From Pseudoalteromonas sp. MMG010 (lineage in GTDB: Bacteria > Pseudomonadota > Gammaproteobacteria > Enterobacterales > Alteromonadaceae), in contig NZ_JAGJEG010000002.1 in assembly GCF_018100905.1 (NCBI RefSeq), positions 124,001 through 188,000 on the forward strand: 64,000 bases of DNA. The letters run 5' to 3'. A program made the position numbers and the translations under genes. The stretch's first letter is position 1; the number at the start of each line of letters is the position of its first letter. Shown in pieces: positions 9,874-19,282 of this stretch. The notes below the pieces were generated by a model. The model ran no database searches. It had not been told where the DNA came from and saw only the letters and a list, made by a program, of their open reading frames with translations.

Positions 9874-11784
9874 ATGCCAGTTATTACTCTTCCTGATGGA
9901 AGCCAACGTAGTTTTGAAAACCCTGTTAGTACTTTAGATGTTGCCGCCGATATTGGCCCTGGTTTAGCAAAAGCAACCATCGCCGGTCGTGTTAATGGTG
10001 AGCGTGTTGATGCATGTGATTTAATTAACGAAGATTCGCGTTTAGAAATTATCACCGCAAAAGATGAAGATGGTCTTGAGATAATTCGCCATTCTTGCGC
10101 ACACTTAATCGGTCATGCTGTAAAACAACTTTTCCCAGAAGCGAAAATGGCGATTGGTCCAACTATCGATAATGGTTTTTACTATGATATTGATATGGAA
10201 CACTCTTTAAGCCAAGATGATTTAGATGCGATAGAAAAACGCATGATGCAGCTGGCTAAAACTAACTACGATGTAGTAAAGAAAACAGTGAGCTGGCAAG
10301 AAGCTCGCGATGCGTTTGAAGCGCGTGGCGAAAGCTATAAAATTGAAATCCTTGACGAAAATATCGCAAAAGATGATCGCCCAGGTTTATACCATCACGA
10401 AGAATATATTGACATGTGTCGTGGTCCGCACGTACCGAACATGAAGTTCTGTCAAAACTTTAAAATAATGAAAGTGGCTGGTGCTTATTGGCGTGGTGAC
10501 TCAGATAATAAAATGCTACAGCGTATTTACGGCACAGCGTGGGGCGACAAAAAGCAACTAAAGGCTTATTTAAAACGCCTTGAAGAAGCTGAAAAACGTG
10601 ATCACCGTCGTATTGGTAAAGCATTAGATTTATGGCACTGGCAAGAAGAAGCACCTGGTATGGTGTTTTGGCATAATGATGGTTGGAGTATTTACCGCGA
10701 GCTAGAAGAATTTGTTCGTGAAAAATTACGTCAATACGATTACGAAGAAGTAAAAGGTCCAATGATGATGGACCGTTCATTATGGGAAAAATCAGGTCAT
10801 TGGGAAAAATATTCAGATGCAATGTTTACCACTGAATCTGAAAAGCGTGAATACGCAATTAAACCGATGAACTGCCCAGGGCATGTTCAAATATTTAATC
10901 AAGGTTTAAAATCATACCGCGATTTACCTCTTCGTATGGCTGAATTTGGTTGTTGTCATCGTAATGAACCATCGGGCGCACTCCATGGATTAATGCGTGT
11001 ACGTGGCTTTACCCAAGATGATGCTCACGTTTTCTGTACCGAAGAGCAGGTAATGGATGAAGTATCAACGTGTATTAAAATGGTTTACGATACCTATGAA
11101 ACTTTCGGCTTTGATAAAATAGTGGTTAAGCTTTCTACTCGTCCAGAAAAACGCATTGGCGATGATGAAGTGTGGGATAAAGCTGAGTTAGCATTAGCTG
11201 ATGCACTTAAAGCAAATGATATAGAATTTGATTACCTTCCTGGTGAAGGGGCTTTCTATGGTCCTAAAATTGAATTTACTTTGTACGATTGCTTAGACAG
11301 AGCGTGGCAATGTGGTACAGTGCAGTTAGATTTTGCACTACCAGGGCGTTTAGGCGCTACTTATGTAGCTGAAAACAACGAACGTCGTACGCCAGTGATG
11401 ATTCACCGTGCTATTTTAGGTTCGATTGAACGTTTTATTGGTATTCTAACAGAAGAGTATGCTGGTTTATTTCCGACTTGGCTTGCGCCAAAGCAGGTGG
11501 TAATTATGAATATTACCGATAAACAAGCTGATTATGTGCATGAAATTGTACAAAAATTAAATAAACTTGGAATTAGAGCGGCTGCCGACTTGAGAAATGA
11601 GAAGATTGGCTTTAAAATCCGTGAGCATACACTTAAGCGCATTCCATACTTATTAGTTGTTGGCGATAAAGAAGTTGAACAACAAGAAGTTGCTGTACGT
11701 ACGCGTACAGGTGAAGACTTAGGCAAATTTAATGTTGATGATTTTGTCGCTAAAATTAGCGCTGAAATTAAAAGTCGACAGTAA
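9874..11784 (+). CDS. thrS: Threonyl-tRNA synthetase
   Basis: A 636-residue class II synthetase that charges tRNA-Thr in the cytosol. Domains in order: TGS (about 1-62), the editing domain with [15 protein letters not shown] (about 70-225), the class II catalytic core with NCPGH and the zinc-binding Cys/His residues (about 240-535), and the anticodon-binding domain (about 540-636). AAGGA precedes the ATG. It heads the conserved thrS-infC-rpmI-rplT cluster, and its structured leader may carry an autoregulatory operator. Confidence 0.98.
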   Translation: MPVITLPDGSQRSFENPVSTLDVAADIGPGLAKATIAGRVNGERVDACDLINEDSRLEIITAKDEDGLEIIRHSCAHLIGHAVKQLFPEAKMAIGPTIDNGFYYDIDMEHSLSQDDLDAIEKRMMQLAKTNYDVVKKTVSWQEARDAFEARGESYKIEILDENIAKDDRPGLYHHEEYIDMCRGPHVPNMKFCQNFKIMKVAGAYWRGDSDNKMLQRIYGTAWGDKKQLKAYLKRLEEAEKRDHRRIGKALDLWHWQEEAPGMVFWHNDGWSIYRELEEFVREKLRQYDYEEVKGPMMMDRSLWEKSGHWEKYSDAMFTTESEKREYAIKPMNCPGHVQIFNQGLKSYRDLPLRMAEFGCCHRNEPSGALHGLMRVRGFTQDDAHVFCTEEQVMDEVSTCIKMVYDTYETFGFDKIVVKLSTRPEKRIGDDEVWDKAELALADALKANDIEFDYLPGEGAFYGPKIEFTLYDCLDRAWQCGTVQLDFALPGRLGATYVAENNERRTPVMIHRAILGSIERFIGILTEEYAGLFPTWLAPKQVVIMNITDKQADYVHEIVQKLNKLGIRAAADLRNEKIGFKIREHTLKRIPYLLVVGDKEVEQQEVAVRTRTGEDLGKFNVDDFVAKISAEIKSRQ

Positions 11785-11792
11785 AAAAATCG

Positions 11793-11830
11793 AGCGTGTA
11801 GGGCATATGCAAACAGCCAAACTACACGCT
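11793..11830 (+). promoter_or_regulatory. Stem-loop between thrS and infC
   Basis: AGCGTGTAG and CTACACGCT form a perfect 9-base-pair stem, with a second GGC/GCC pairing inside the 20-base spacer. It lies 9 bases after the thrS stop and about 30 before the infC start. No T-run follows, so processing, mRNA stabilisation or partial attenuation fits better than termination. Confidence 0.5.
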
Positions 11831-11861
11831 TATATTATTGATATTCTTGGAGGAACGTACC

Positions 11862-12407
11862 ATTAGAGGCGGCAAGAAAGGGCAACAAACAGCTCAAAAA
11901 AATCGTATTAACGAAGAAATCACAGCACAAGAAGTTCGTTTAATTGACATTGAAGGCGAACAAGCTGGTATTCAGTCATTAAAAGACGCACAAGCAATGG
12001 CTGACGCCGCGGGTGTTGATCTTGTAGAGATCAGCCCAAATGCTGAGCCGCCTGTTTGTAAGGTTATGGACTACGGTAAGTTCATCTTTGAAAAAAGCAA
12101 AGAACTAAAAGAGCAGAAGAAGAAGCAAAAGCAAATCCAGATTAAAGAAATCAAATTCCGTCCTGGTACGGATGAAGGTGACTATCAGGTTAAGCTTCGC
12201 AACTTACGTAAGTTCTTAGAAGCTGGCGATAAAGCAAAGATAACGATTCGTTTCCGTGGCCGTGAAATGGCGCACCAAGAAATTGGTATCGAGTTATTAA
12301 ATCGCGTTAAAGGCGATTTAGAAGATTTAGCTGTTGTTGAATCTTTCCCAAATCGTGTTGAAGGTCGTCAAATGGTTATGATGATGGCCCCTATTGCTAA
12401 AAAGTAA
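11862..12407 (+). CDS. infC: Translation initiation factor IF-3, starting at ATT
   Basis: A 181-residue IF-3 that binds the 30S subunit, blocks premature 50S joining and checks initiation codons. The N-domain ([14 protein letters not shown], then [22 protein letters not shown]), linker and C-domain ([20 protein letters not shown]) match E. coli IF-3 end to end. The E. coli protein starts at AUU, and the same holds here: ATT at 11862 leads directly into [15 protein letters not shown] and is preceded by GGAGGA with correct spacing. No ATG is available. An upstream TTG at 11838 would place the Shine-Dalgarno site inside the gene and is rejected. The rare start lets IF-3 repress its own translation. 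Confidence 0.97.
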   Translation: MRGGKKGQQTAQKNRINEEITAQEVRLIDIEGEQAGIQSLKDAQAMADAAGVDLVEISPNAEPPVCKVMDYGKFIFEKSKELKEQKKKQKQIQIKEIKFRPGTDEGDYQVKLRNLRKFLEAGDKAKITIRFRGREMAHQEIGIELLNRVKGDLEDLAVVESFPNRVEGRQMVMMMAPIAKK

Positions 12408-12618
12408 TTTTTAAGCGATAATGCGCACCGAATTTAGCTCAGGTCTGCAAGTAATATGCGAATATTCACCTGAGTTAACCGGTTTAAGTAAGGCTGCAAT
12501 ATTTTTATTGGGCTTTCACCGGAACATGGCAGTAAGCTAGGCCTTATAAAGTGGAGTTATAGCAATATACCTCACGCCTACTTACTAATTTTAAAGCAAT
12601 ACATTTGGAGTTATTGCA
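12408..12618 (+). promoter_or_regulatory. Structured infC-rpmI leader, candidate ribosomal protein L20 autoregulatory site
   Basis: The 211-base spacer holds several hairpins: TTAGCTCAGGT with ACCTGAGTTAA (12434-12478) enclosing AATAT/ATATT, CCGGT/ACCGG (12479-12522), and GCAATA/TATTGC (12596-12617). The last presents the rpmI Shine-Dalgarno GGAG in its 10-base loop. GCAATA also occurs at 12496 and 12562, so three upstream copies can compete for TATTGC. A 15-base element around GGAGTTAT is duplicated at 12552 and 12606 with one mismatch. In E. coli, L20 represses rpmI-rplT by binding structures in this spacer; the same role here is inference from position and structure. Confidence 0.5.
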
Positions 12619-12819
12619 ATGGCTTATAAGCTAAAAAGTCACAGAGGCGCAGCTAAGCGTTTCAAGAAAACTGCTTCTGGCGGTTTCAAGCGTAAACAAG
12701 CGCATCTTCGTCACATTCTGACTAAGAAAACTTCTAAGCGTAAGTTACACCTACGTCCTAAGATGATGGTTCATAAAAATGACCATGGTCTAGTTTCACG
12801 TATGTTACCATTCGCTTAA
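12619..12819 (+). CDS. rpmI: 50S ribosomal protein L35
   Basis: A 66-residue, strongly basic protein of the large ribosomal subunit. [21 protein letters not shown] and the [22 protein letters not shown] core are typical of L35, and the length matches. GGAG lies in a hairpin loop just upstream of the ATG. It is 15 bases ahead of rplT, so the two are co-translated and probably jointly repressed by L20. Confidence 0.98.
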
Positions 12820-12834
12820 TAGGGGTTTTTAGAA

Positions 12835-13197
12835 ATGGCAAGAGTTAAACGCGGTGTTATCGCACGTGCACGTCACAAAAAAGTATTAAAGCAAGCTAAA
12901 GGTTACTACGGAGCACGTTCACGTGTTTACCGCGTAGCTTTCCAGGCTGTTACTAAAGCGGGTCAATACGCTTACCGTGACCGTCGTGCTAAGAAACGTA
13001 CATTCCGTCAATTATGGATTGCTCGTATCAATGCAGCTTCACGTCAAAATGGTCTGTCTTACAGCCGTTTTATCAATGGTCTTAAAAAGACATCTGTAGA
13101 AATCGATCGTAAGATCCTTGCAGATATCGCTGTTTACGACCAAGTTGCATTTGCAGCACTTGTTGAAAAAGCTAAAGAAGGCCTAGCGGCAGCTTAA
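12835..13197 (+). CDS. rplT: 50S ribosomal protein L20
   Basis: A 120-residue basic protein needed early in assembly of the large subunit. [16 protein letters not shown] and [14 protein letters not shown] are hallmark L20 sequences. In E. coli its N-terminal part also binds the rpmI leader to repress the operon. A strong terminator follows the stop and closes the cluster. Confidence 0.98.
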   Translation: MARVKRGVIARARHKKVLKQAKGYYGARSRVYRVAFQAVTKAGQYAYRDRRAKKRTFRQLWIARINAASRQNGLSYSRFINGLKKTSVEIDRKILADIAVYDQVAFAALVEKAKEGLAAA

Positions 13198-13215
13198 GTT
13201 TTTTAAATAAGTAGT

Positions 13216-13242
13216 AAAAAGGAGCCCTAGGCTCCTTTTTTT
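13216..13242 (+). terminator. Terminator after rplT
   Basis: GGAGCC cta GGCTCC with A-run before and T-run after. Confidence 0.9.
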
Positions 13243-13360
13243 GTGTCTATAATTTAGCACATAACTACAGCGCATTTTCTTGTTGAATCACCGCAGTTTT
13301 CTCTTTAATTATGTGTAACTTGATATAATTTATTATATTAAAAGTTAGCCTGAGAAAACA

Positions 13361-15178
13361 ATGCTCACAACGTTACTATTTTTGTCTGCCAGTACTGTGT
13401 TTAATAGTCACTTACCTCCTTTACTACCATGGCAAGGTGATAGTTTAGCGTTAATGCAGGATGAAGGCCCATTAACCACGGTATTTGAGTTATCTCAAGG
13501 TAAGCGATCGCCTGATTACTTACAAACGATGGACTTTGTCGATCGTTTAGTTGCTGCTAACCCAACACAATTCACCATAAAAAATATTGGCTATAGTCAC
13601 TCTCAACGTGCAATTAAAATGCTTGTTGCGAATGAACATGGGCATTTTACAGCAAAAGAATTACAACATAGTAAAAAGCCAACTCTATTAATACAAGCGG
13701 GTATTCATAGTGGTGAAATAGACGGTAAAGATGCTGGTTTTATGTTACTGCGCGATATTGCGACAGGTAAGCGTAGAGATTTACTCAAAAAAGTAAATAT
13801 TTTATTTATCCCCATTTTAAATGTAGATGGCCACGAGCGAAGTAGTGCATTTAATCGTATAAATCAGCGTGGACCGAGTAAAATGGGATTTAGAACCAAC
13901 GCAAATAATTTAAATTTAAATCGTGATTACACAAAATTAGACACGCCTGAAATTAAGTCGGTGTTAGAAGTGATCAATGAATTTAATCCTGATTTATATG
14001 TCGATATACACGTAACCGATGGGGCCGATTATCAATACGATGTTACGTATGGTTACAACCCTGTGTTTGCCAGTGAATCACCGGCTGTTTCAAGCGTTCT
14101 TGATACTCTGTTTAAACCAACTATAGACAATGCTCTTACTAAAAAAGGGCATATCCCTGGCCCGCTAGTCTTTGTGATGGATAAGCGAGAGTTTAGTAAA
14201 GGGCTCGCTGGGTGGGTTGCAACGCCTCGTTTTTCAAACGGGTGGGGCGATCTTAAATCGTTACCAACCATCTTAGTTGAAAATCATTCATTAAAACCTT
14301 ATAAACAGCGTGTTTTGGGGACTTATGTATTTTTAGATGGTGCTATCGAAGCGCTTTCTTTACACAGTCAACAATTACAAGATGCAGTTGATAAAGAGCA
14401 ATCCTTCGTGCCTAAAGAGCTTGTTGTACAAAGACGTTACTCTAAAACAGCAGATAAAATAGCCTTTAAAGGCATTGAGTATGCAAAAAGTTTTAATGAA
14501 CTATCTGGCCAACAAGAAGTTACATATTTAGGGAAAGTAAAAAATTACACCGACTTATCAATTTATTGGCAAAAAGAAGTCGTAACAACCGTAACCGTAC
14601 CTAAGGCTTTTTTAATTCCGCCGGTGTATAGCGATATTGTACAAAAGCTAAAATTGCATGGTGTTGAGGTGACCCAGTTATCAGGAGCGAATACTCAGCC
14701 TTTAAAGCAAGCTGTCGTCACTGAGCATACTTTTGCCTCGGCACCATTTGAAGGGCGTTTTAGAGTATCGGCGAGTTTTGATTTAATTGCAGCGACTAAT
14801 ATGAATTTAGATGGCTGGTATTCGGTAGAGACGCAACAAGCTGCGGGTGAACTCGCTGTTCATTTATTGCACCCTGAAGCCCCAGATTCATTTTTTTCTT
14901 GGGGTGAATTTAATACCCTTTTTCAGCGTACTGAATACATGGAAAACTATGCATTATTGCCTTACGCTAAAAAAATGTTAGAAAGTGATCCTAATTTAGC
15001 CGCACAATTTAAAAAGAAAATAGACGAAGACAGCACCTTTGCAAATGATGCGGATGCGCGTTTGCAGTGGTTGTATCAACATAGTCCGTTTTACGATAGT
15101 CATTATTTAAAATACCCCATTTTAATGAGTTTTGAACAGCCGCCTATAATATTGAATCAAAAAGATAAAGAAATATAA
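13361..15178 (+). CDS. Secreted M14-family zinc carboxypeptidase-like protein
   Basis: A 605-residue protein with a short hydrophobic N-terminus consistent with a signal peptide, so probably periplasmic or exported. Zinc ligands of the M14 family are visible: His116 and Glu119 in GIHSGEIDGKDAG and His217 in DIHVTDG. Substrate-binding NLNRDYTKLDTPE and a candidate catalytic Glu in ILVENHSLKP are also present. The peptidase domain spans about 45-350; the C-terminal 250 residues match nothing I recognise. The substrate is unknown. Its stop lies one base before the next start, so it is coupled to the metallo-beta-lactamase-fold gene. Confidence 0.85.
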   Translation: MLTTLLFLSASTVFNSHLPPLLPWQGDSLALMQDEGPLTTVFELSQGKRSPDYLQTMDFVDRLVAANPTQFTIKNIGYSHSQRAIKMLVANEHGHFTAKELQHSKKPTLLIQAGIHSGEIDGKDAGFMLLRDIATGKRRDLLKKVNILFIPILNVDGHERSSAFNRINQRGPSKMGFRTNANNLNLNRDYTKLDTPEIKSVLEVINEFNPDLYVDIHVTDGADYQYDVTYGYNPVFASESPAVSSVLDTLFKPTIDNALTKKGHIPGPLVFVMDKREFSKGLAGWVATPRFSNGWGDLKSLPTILVENHSLKPYKQRVLGTYVFLDGAIEALSLHSQQLQDAVDKEQSFVPKELVVQRRYSKTADKIAFKGIEYAKSFNELSGQQEVTYLGKVKNYTDLSIYWQKEVVTTVTVPKAFLIPPVYSDIVQKLKLHGVEVTQLSGANTQPLKQAVVTEHTFASAPFEGRFRVSASFDLIAATNMNLDGWYSVETQQAAGELAVHLLHPEAPDSFFSWGEFNTLFQRTEYMENYALLPYAKKMLESDPNLAAQFKKKIDEDSTFANDADARLQWLYQHSPFYDSHYLKYPILMSFEQPPIILNQKDKEI

Positions 15179-15179
15179 G

Positions 15180-15821
15180 ATGCATGTAATTACGGTACCT
15201 GTGACCCCTTTTGCGCAAAATTGTCGAATTATAGTGTGTAAAAAGACGAATAAAGCGGTGATTGTCGACCCCGGTGGTGATGTTGATAAAATAACGGCAC
15301 AGGTGGCTAGTCATCGTGTAGAAATCCAGGCTATTTGGTTAACACATGGTCATTTAGATCATGTAGGAGTGGCTGATATTCTATGTAAAACCTATGATGT
15401 AGATATACTTGGACCGCATAAAGATGAACATTTCTGGTTTGAAAATTTGCCAATGCAAGCCCAAATGTTTGGCTTTGCAGCTAAAGCTCCTTTTTATCCA
15501 ACTAAGTACTTGAATGACTTAGATAGTGTAAAGGTGGGTGAGCTGGAGTTTTTAGTAAAACATTGTCCAGGACATACACCGGGACATATTGTGTTTTATC
15601 AAGAACAACAACAATGTGTGATTGTTGGAGATGTTATTTTTAAAGGTGCGATAGGGCGTACAGACTTTCCACAGGGGAATACAGAGCAGCTTTTAACATC
15701 GATAAAGCAACAGATTATGTGTTTACCCGATAAGACCATTATTATGGCTGGGCACGGTTTGAATACCACAGTGGGTGATGAAAAGAGTACAAATCCATTT
15801 ATTAGTGGGCATTTTGGCTAA
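15180..15821 (+). CDS. Metallo-beta-lactamase-fold hydrolase, YcbL/glyoxalase II-like
   Basis: A 213-residue cytosolic hydrolase with THGHLDHVG (first metal motif), HCPGHTPGHI, GDVIFKGAIGRTDFP and a C-terminal GHG. These match the YcbL branch of the glyoxalase II superfamily, which lacks the long C-terminal substrate domain of GloB. It probably hydrolyses a thioester, but the physiological substrate is unknown. It starts one base after the M14 peptidase stop, indicating co-transcription. No functional link between the two is evident. Confidence 0.88.
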   Translation: MHVITVPVTPFAQNCRIIVCKKTNKAVIVDPGGDVDKITAQVASHRVEIQAIWLTHGHLDHVGVADILCKTYDVDILGPHKDEHFWFENLPMQAQMFGFAAKAPFYPTKYLNDLDSVKVGELEFLVKHCPGHTPGHIVFYQEQQQCVIVGDVIFKGAIGRTDFPQGNTEQLLTSIKQQIMCLPDKTIIMAGHGLNTTVGDEKSTNPFISGHFG

Positions 15822-15922
15822 CAAATTGAGCTAACTTATAAATATTAAGACTAAAAATATACAGACTACTTTTAAAAATAGTTGTATAATTTAACCAGTT
15901 TATAAGCAAAATAAGAAATAAA

Positions 15923-16381
15923 ATGTCTCTTAATCACGTTGATCGCCAGATTTTGGCACTATTACAGCAAGACGCTAGTTTATCAACGGCCGATATCGCC
16001 GATAAAGTAGGTCTATCACAATCACCTTGCTGGCGTCGTATCGCTAAGCTTGAACAAGATGGCTACATTAAAAGTAAAGTGGCAATTTTGGATGAAAAAA
16101 AGCTTGGTTTTGACATGTTGGTCTATGCTCATGTTCGCTTATCAAGTCATGGCCGTAATAATTTAGCTGAATTTGAGAAGCTGATTTTAAGCTATGATGA
16201 AGTGACTGAGTGTTACACTATGGCTGGAACAATGGACTTTATGCTACGAATTATTTCACAAGGCATAGCCGGTTATGAACATTTTGTTCGTGATAATTTA
16301 CTCAGTTTAGAGTATGTACAAGAAGTACACTCAAATGTAACGATGACATGTGTAAAACGCAGTACATCTTTACCACTATAA
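15923..16381 (+). CDS. Lrp/AsnC-family transcriptional regulator
   Basis: A 152-residue regulator with an N-terminal helix-turn-helix (about 4-60, STADIADKVGLSQSPCWRRI) and a C-terminal ligand-binding/oligomerisation domain of the RAM type (about 65-145, ending YVQEVHSNVTM). Such proteins sense amino acids. It is too divergent in its DNA-reading helix for me to call it Lrp itself. It stands alone: an AT-rich spacer lies upstream and a terminator downstream. Confidence 0.9.
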   Translation: MSLNHVDRQILALLQQDASLSTADIADKVGLSQSPCWRRIAKLEQDGYIKSKVAILDEKKLGFDMLVYAHVRLSSHGRNNLAEFEKLILSYDEVTECYTMAGTMDFMLRIISQGIAGYEHFVRDNLLSLEYVQEVHSNVTMTCVKRSTSLPL

Positions 16382-16427
16382 TATTCAATGTTTAGAACCT
16401 CTTTAGGGGTTTAGCTAATTGTTAAAT

Positions 16428-16461
16428 AAGCGCTAATTTGCTACAATTTAGCGCTTTTTTT
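16428..16461 (+). terminator. Terminator after the Lrp-family gene
   Basis: AAGCGCTAA and TTAGCGCTT pair around an 11-base loop, followed by a T-run, only about 30 bases before the SulP start codon. Confidence 0.75.
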
Positions 16462-16492
16462 ATCCCTGTAACAAATACATTTGAGGAACTCA

Positions 16493-18049
16493 ATGTTTAA
16501 CTTATTAAGCAAAGCGCCAAGCTCTGCTAAAAACGATATTCTGTCTGGTTTAACGGTCGCTTTAGCCCTTATACCAGAAGCTGTTGCGTTTGCTTTTGTA
16601 GCAAATGTTGAACCTTTAGTTGGTTTATATGCTGCATTTATTGTTGGTTTAATTACCGCAATTTTTGGTGGTAGACCTGGCATGATTTCGGGTGCTACGG
16701 GAGCATTAGCCGTTGTTATGGTTAGCTTGGTACTGGATCATGGGGTTGAGTATCTATTTGCGACTGTCTTACTTATGGGGATATTACAAATACTGGCTGG
16801 CGTGTTTAAACTCGGTAAGTTTATTAGAATGGTTCCTCATCCAGTGATGCTAGGTTTTGTGAATGGGTTAGCTATTGTTATATTTTTAGCACAGTTAGGG
16901 CAGTTTAAAGTCCCCGATGGTGCTGGCGGGCAACAATGGTTAGCAACAGAACCTTTAATGATCATGCTTGCTTTAGTCGCTTTAACGATGGCTATTATTC
17001 ATTTTTTACCTAAATTAACAACCGCGGTGCCTTCTTCATTAGTCGCTATAGTTACCGTTACGGCGATTGTGCTAGGTTTTGATTTAGAAACTCGTACTGT
17101 ACTTGACTTCCTAAAAGGGATGACAGGTAATGATGCTGCCACTATTGCTGGCGGTTTACCGCAGTTTCATATTCCAATGGTGCCATTTAATTTAGAAACA
17201 CTGCAAATTATTTTTCCCTATGCATTAATTTTAGCTGCTATTGGTTTAATTGAATCATTACTAACATTAACTTTAATTGATGAGATCACAGAAACACGTG
17301 GTCAAAGTAACAAAGAATGTATTGGCCAAGGTGCTGCAAATGTCACGTGTGGCTTTTTTGGTGCAATGGGTGGCTGTGCCATGATTGGACAATCAATGAT
17401 TAACATTAACTCTGGTGGTCGTTCGCGCTTATCAGGGATTAGTGCTGCATTAATGCTTCTTGCTTTTATCATTTTTGCCTCTGGCCTTATTGAAATGATC
17501 CCACTTGCTGCTTTAGTTGGGGTGATGTTTATGGTTGTGCTTGGTACCTTCGAATGGGCAAGTTTTAAAATGATGAAACGCGTACCTTTAGCCGATGCCT
17601 TTGTTATTGTATTAGTGTCTGGTGTTACTGTTGCTACCGATTTGGCGATTGCTGTGTGTGTGGGGGTGATTGTGTCTGCACTTGTATTTGCTTGGCAACA
17701 TGCAAAACACATTTATACAACTAACTACATAGATAAAGAGGGCGTTAAAGTATATGAATTACATGGCCCACTATTTTTTGGTTCAGTGAAAAAATTTGCA
17801 GAATTATTTGATATAAAAAATGATCCTAATAATGTTATTGTTGAATTTAAATTTAGCCGTGTTTCGGATCATAGCGCTATAGAGGCGATTGATTCACTGG
17901 CAGTTAAATACGCGAAGGCTGGTAAACAGTTACACTTACGTCATTTAAGTAAAGACTGTACTCAATTACTTCACAAAGCACGCGATTTAGTTGAAGTGAA
18001 TGTGATTGAAGATCCAACCTATAAAGTGGCATCAGATAAGCTGGCATAG
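16493..18049 (+). CDS. SulP-family anion transporter with STAS domain
   Basis: A 518-residue inner-membrane protein with about 12-14 hydrophobic segments (Sulfate_transp fold, about 15-395) and a C-terminal cytosolic STAS domain (about 410-510, beginning [17 protein letters not shown]). The family carries sulfate, bicarbonate or dicarboxylates, and the sequence does not settle which. [17 protein letters not shown] is the conserved first-helix motif. GAGGA stands seven bases before the ATG at 16493; a TTG at 16481 overlaps that site and is rejected. No carbonic anhydrase or sulfur gene is adjacent to hint at the substrate. Confidence 0.9.
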   Translation: MFNLLSKAPSSAKNDILSGLTVALALIPEAVAFAFVANVEPLVGLYAAFIVGLITAIFGGRPGMISGATGALAVVMVSLVLDHGVEYLFATVLLMGILQILAGVFKLGKFIRMVPHPVMLGFVNGLAIVIFLAQLGQFKVPDGAGGQQWLATEPLMIMLALVALTMAIIHFLPKLTTAVPSSLVAIVTVTAIVLGFDLETRTVLDFLKGMTGNDAATIAGGLPQFHIPMVPFNLETLQIIFPYALILAAIGLIESLLTLTLIDEITETRGQSNKECIGQGAANVTCGFFGAMGGCAMIGQSMININSGGRSRLSGISAALMLLAFIIFASGLIEMIPLAALVGVMFMVVLGTFEWASFKMMKRVPLADAFVIVLVSGVTVATDLAIAVCVGVIVSALVFAWQHAKHIYTTNYIDKEGVKVYELHGPLFFGSVKKFAELFDIKNDPNNVIVEFKFSRVSDHSAIEAIDSLAVKYAKAGKQLHLRHLSKDCTQLLHKARDLVEVNVIEDPTYKVASDKLA

Positions 18050-18076
18050 TTAGCATAACGTTGTTACAACATTCAT

Positions 18077-18108
18077 AAAGGCGAAAGAGTATAACTCTTT
18101 CGCCTTTT
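18077..18108 (+). terminator. Terminator after the SulP gene
   Basis: AAAGGCGAAAGAGT with a near-perfect complement ending CTCTTTCGCCTTT, then a T-run. Confidence 0.88.
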
Positions 18109-18208
18109 TATTTGCGGTAAGGTCATAAAAAATTAAGATGGTTAGCAGTATTATGCAAGCCTGTATGTCGTTATAATAAAAGCATTAATAAAAGGTATTA
18201 AGTATATT

Positions 18209-19282
18209 TTGAACTGGCAAACATTAATTGATAATAGGCAACGTTTTTTTTGGCTTCTGCAAATAGCAGGTTGGCTTGGGTATGCGTTGGTTAATTATAT
18301 AGGCTCTAAAGTATTTGAAATGCGAGATATTTATATTTTCGTCATTATTTTAAATGCGTATGCAGGCTGTTTAATGACGGTGCCACTTCGTTATGTTTAT
18401 CGCAAAATTTGGAATGCATCACCTTGGGTTTTAATGTTTGCAGTATTTGGTTCATCGTATATCACGGGGACATTATGGGCTGTGGTACAAAAGTTTAACT
18501 TATGGGAAATATATAGACACGGTTACAGACCTACAGAATGGTTTTATTATCTTAAACAAGGGTTAGACTCTGTTTATATTATTTTATGTTGGAGCGGCTT
18601 GTACTTTGGTATTAAGTATTATCAATTATTACAAAGTGAACGACAAAAAGCGTTAAAAGCCACCACAATGGCCCATGAAGCACAACTAAAGATGCTGCGT
18701 TATCAACTAAACCCCCATTTTTTATTTAATACCTTAAATGCAATTTCAACTTTAGTTTTGGTAAAAGAAAATAAAGATGCTAACTTAATGGTCTCTCGTT
18801 TGAGTGACTTTTTAAGGTATACCCTCAATACGGACCCCATTAAAAAGGTCCCCCTAGAGCAAGAGTTACACGCTTTAATGTTGTACCTTGAAATAGAACG
18901 CGTTCGATTTGATGAGCGCCTTCAAGTTAATGTCGATATTAGCAATGAGGCTAAACAAGCGCTCGTACCTAGTTTAATTTTGCAGCCACTGATTGAAAAT
19001 TCAATTAAGTATGCCATAGCGCACTTAATGCAAGGTGGGTTGATTGATATAAAAGCCCAAGTTTTTGCTAATGAATTATTACTTGAAGTCAGTGATAATG
19101 GCCCAGGCACTGAGCTTAAAAATGGTCAATTAATAAATGCACAAGGTGTAGGTGTTGCTAATACAAAAGATCGTTTAAAAACACTCTATGAAAATAATTA
19201 CTCGTTTGTATTATCACATAATACGCCAAGTGGATTAAAAATAAATCTGCGCATACCGTTCGAAAAGGCAATAAAAAAATGA
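18209..19282 (+). CDS. LytS/YpdA-type membrane sensor histidine kinase, TTG start
   Basis: A 357-residue kinase with about four transmembrane helices in the first 150 residues. A His_kinase domain follows, with phospho-acceptor His near residue 170 in QLNPHFLFNTLNA, and a HATPase domain with PSLILQPLIENSIKYA and DNGPG. It starts at a TTG: the family N-terminus (RFFWLLQIAGWLGYALVNY) requires it, and the first in-frame ATG is about 37 codons later. The stop overlaps the next gene by four bases, so kinase and regulator are translationally coupled. The signal is unknown. Confidence 0.9.
   Translation: MNWQTLIDNRQRFFWLLQIAGWLGYALVNYIGSKVFEMRDIYIFVIILNAYAGCLMTVPLRYVYRKIWNASPWVLMFAVFGSSYITGTLWAVVQKFNLWEIYRHGYRPTEWFYYLKQGLDSVYIILCWSGLYFGIKYYQLLQSERQKALKATTMAHEAQLKMLRYQLNPHFLFNTLNAISTLVLVKENKDANLMVSRLSDFLRYTLNTDPIKKVPLEQELHALMLYLEIERVRFDERLQVNVDISNEAKQALVPSLILQPLIENSIKYAIAHLMQGGLIDIKAQVFANELLLEVSDNGPGTELKNGQLINAQGVGVANTKDRLKTLYENNYSFVLSHNTPSGLKINLRIPFEKAIKK

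Noticed and set aside
11838..11861. TTG start for infC at 11838
   Set aside because: It would put the GGAGGA ribosome site inside the coding sequence and add residues absent from IF-3; the ATT at 11862 fits both spacing and homology.
13322..13338. ATATAAT-tt-ATTATAT palindrome before the M14 peptidase gene
   Set aside because: Pure A/T symmetry is expected by chance in such AT-rich spacers.
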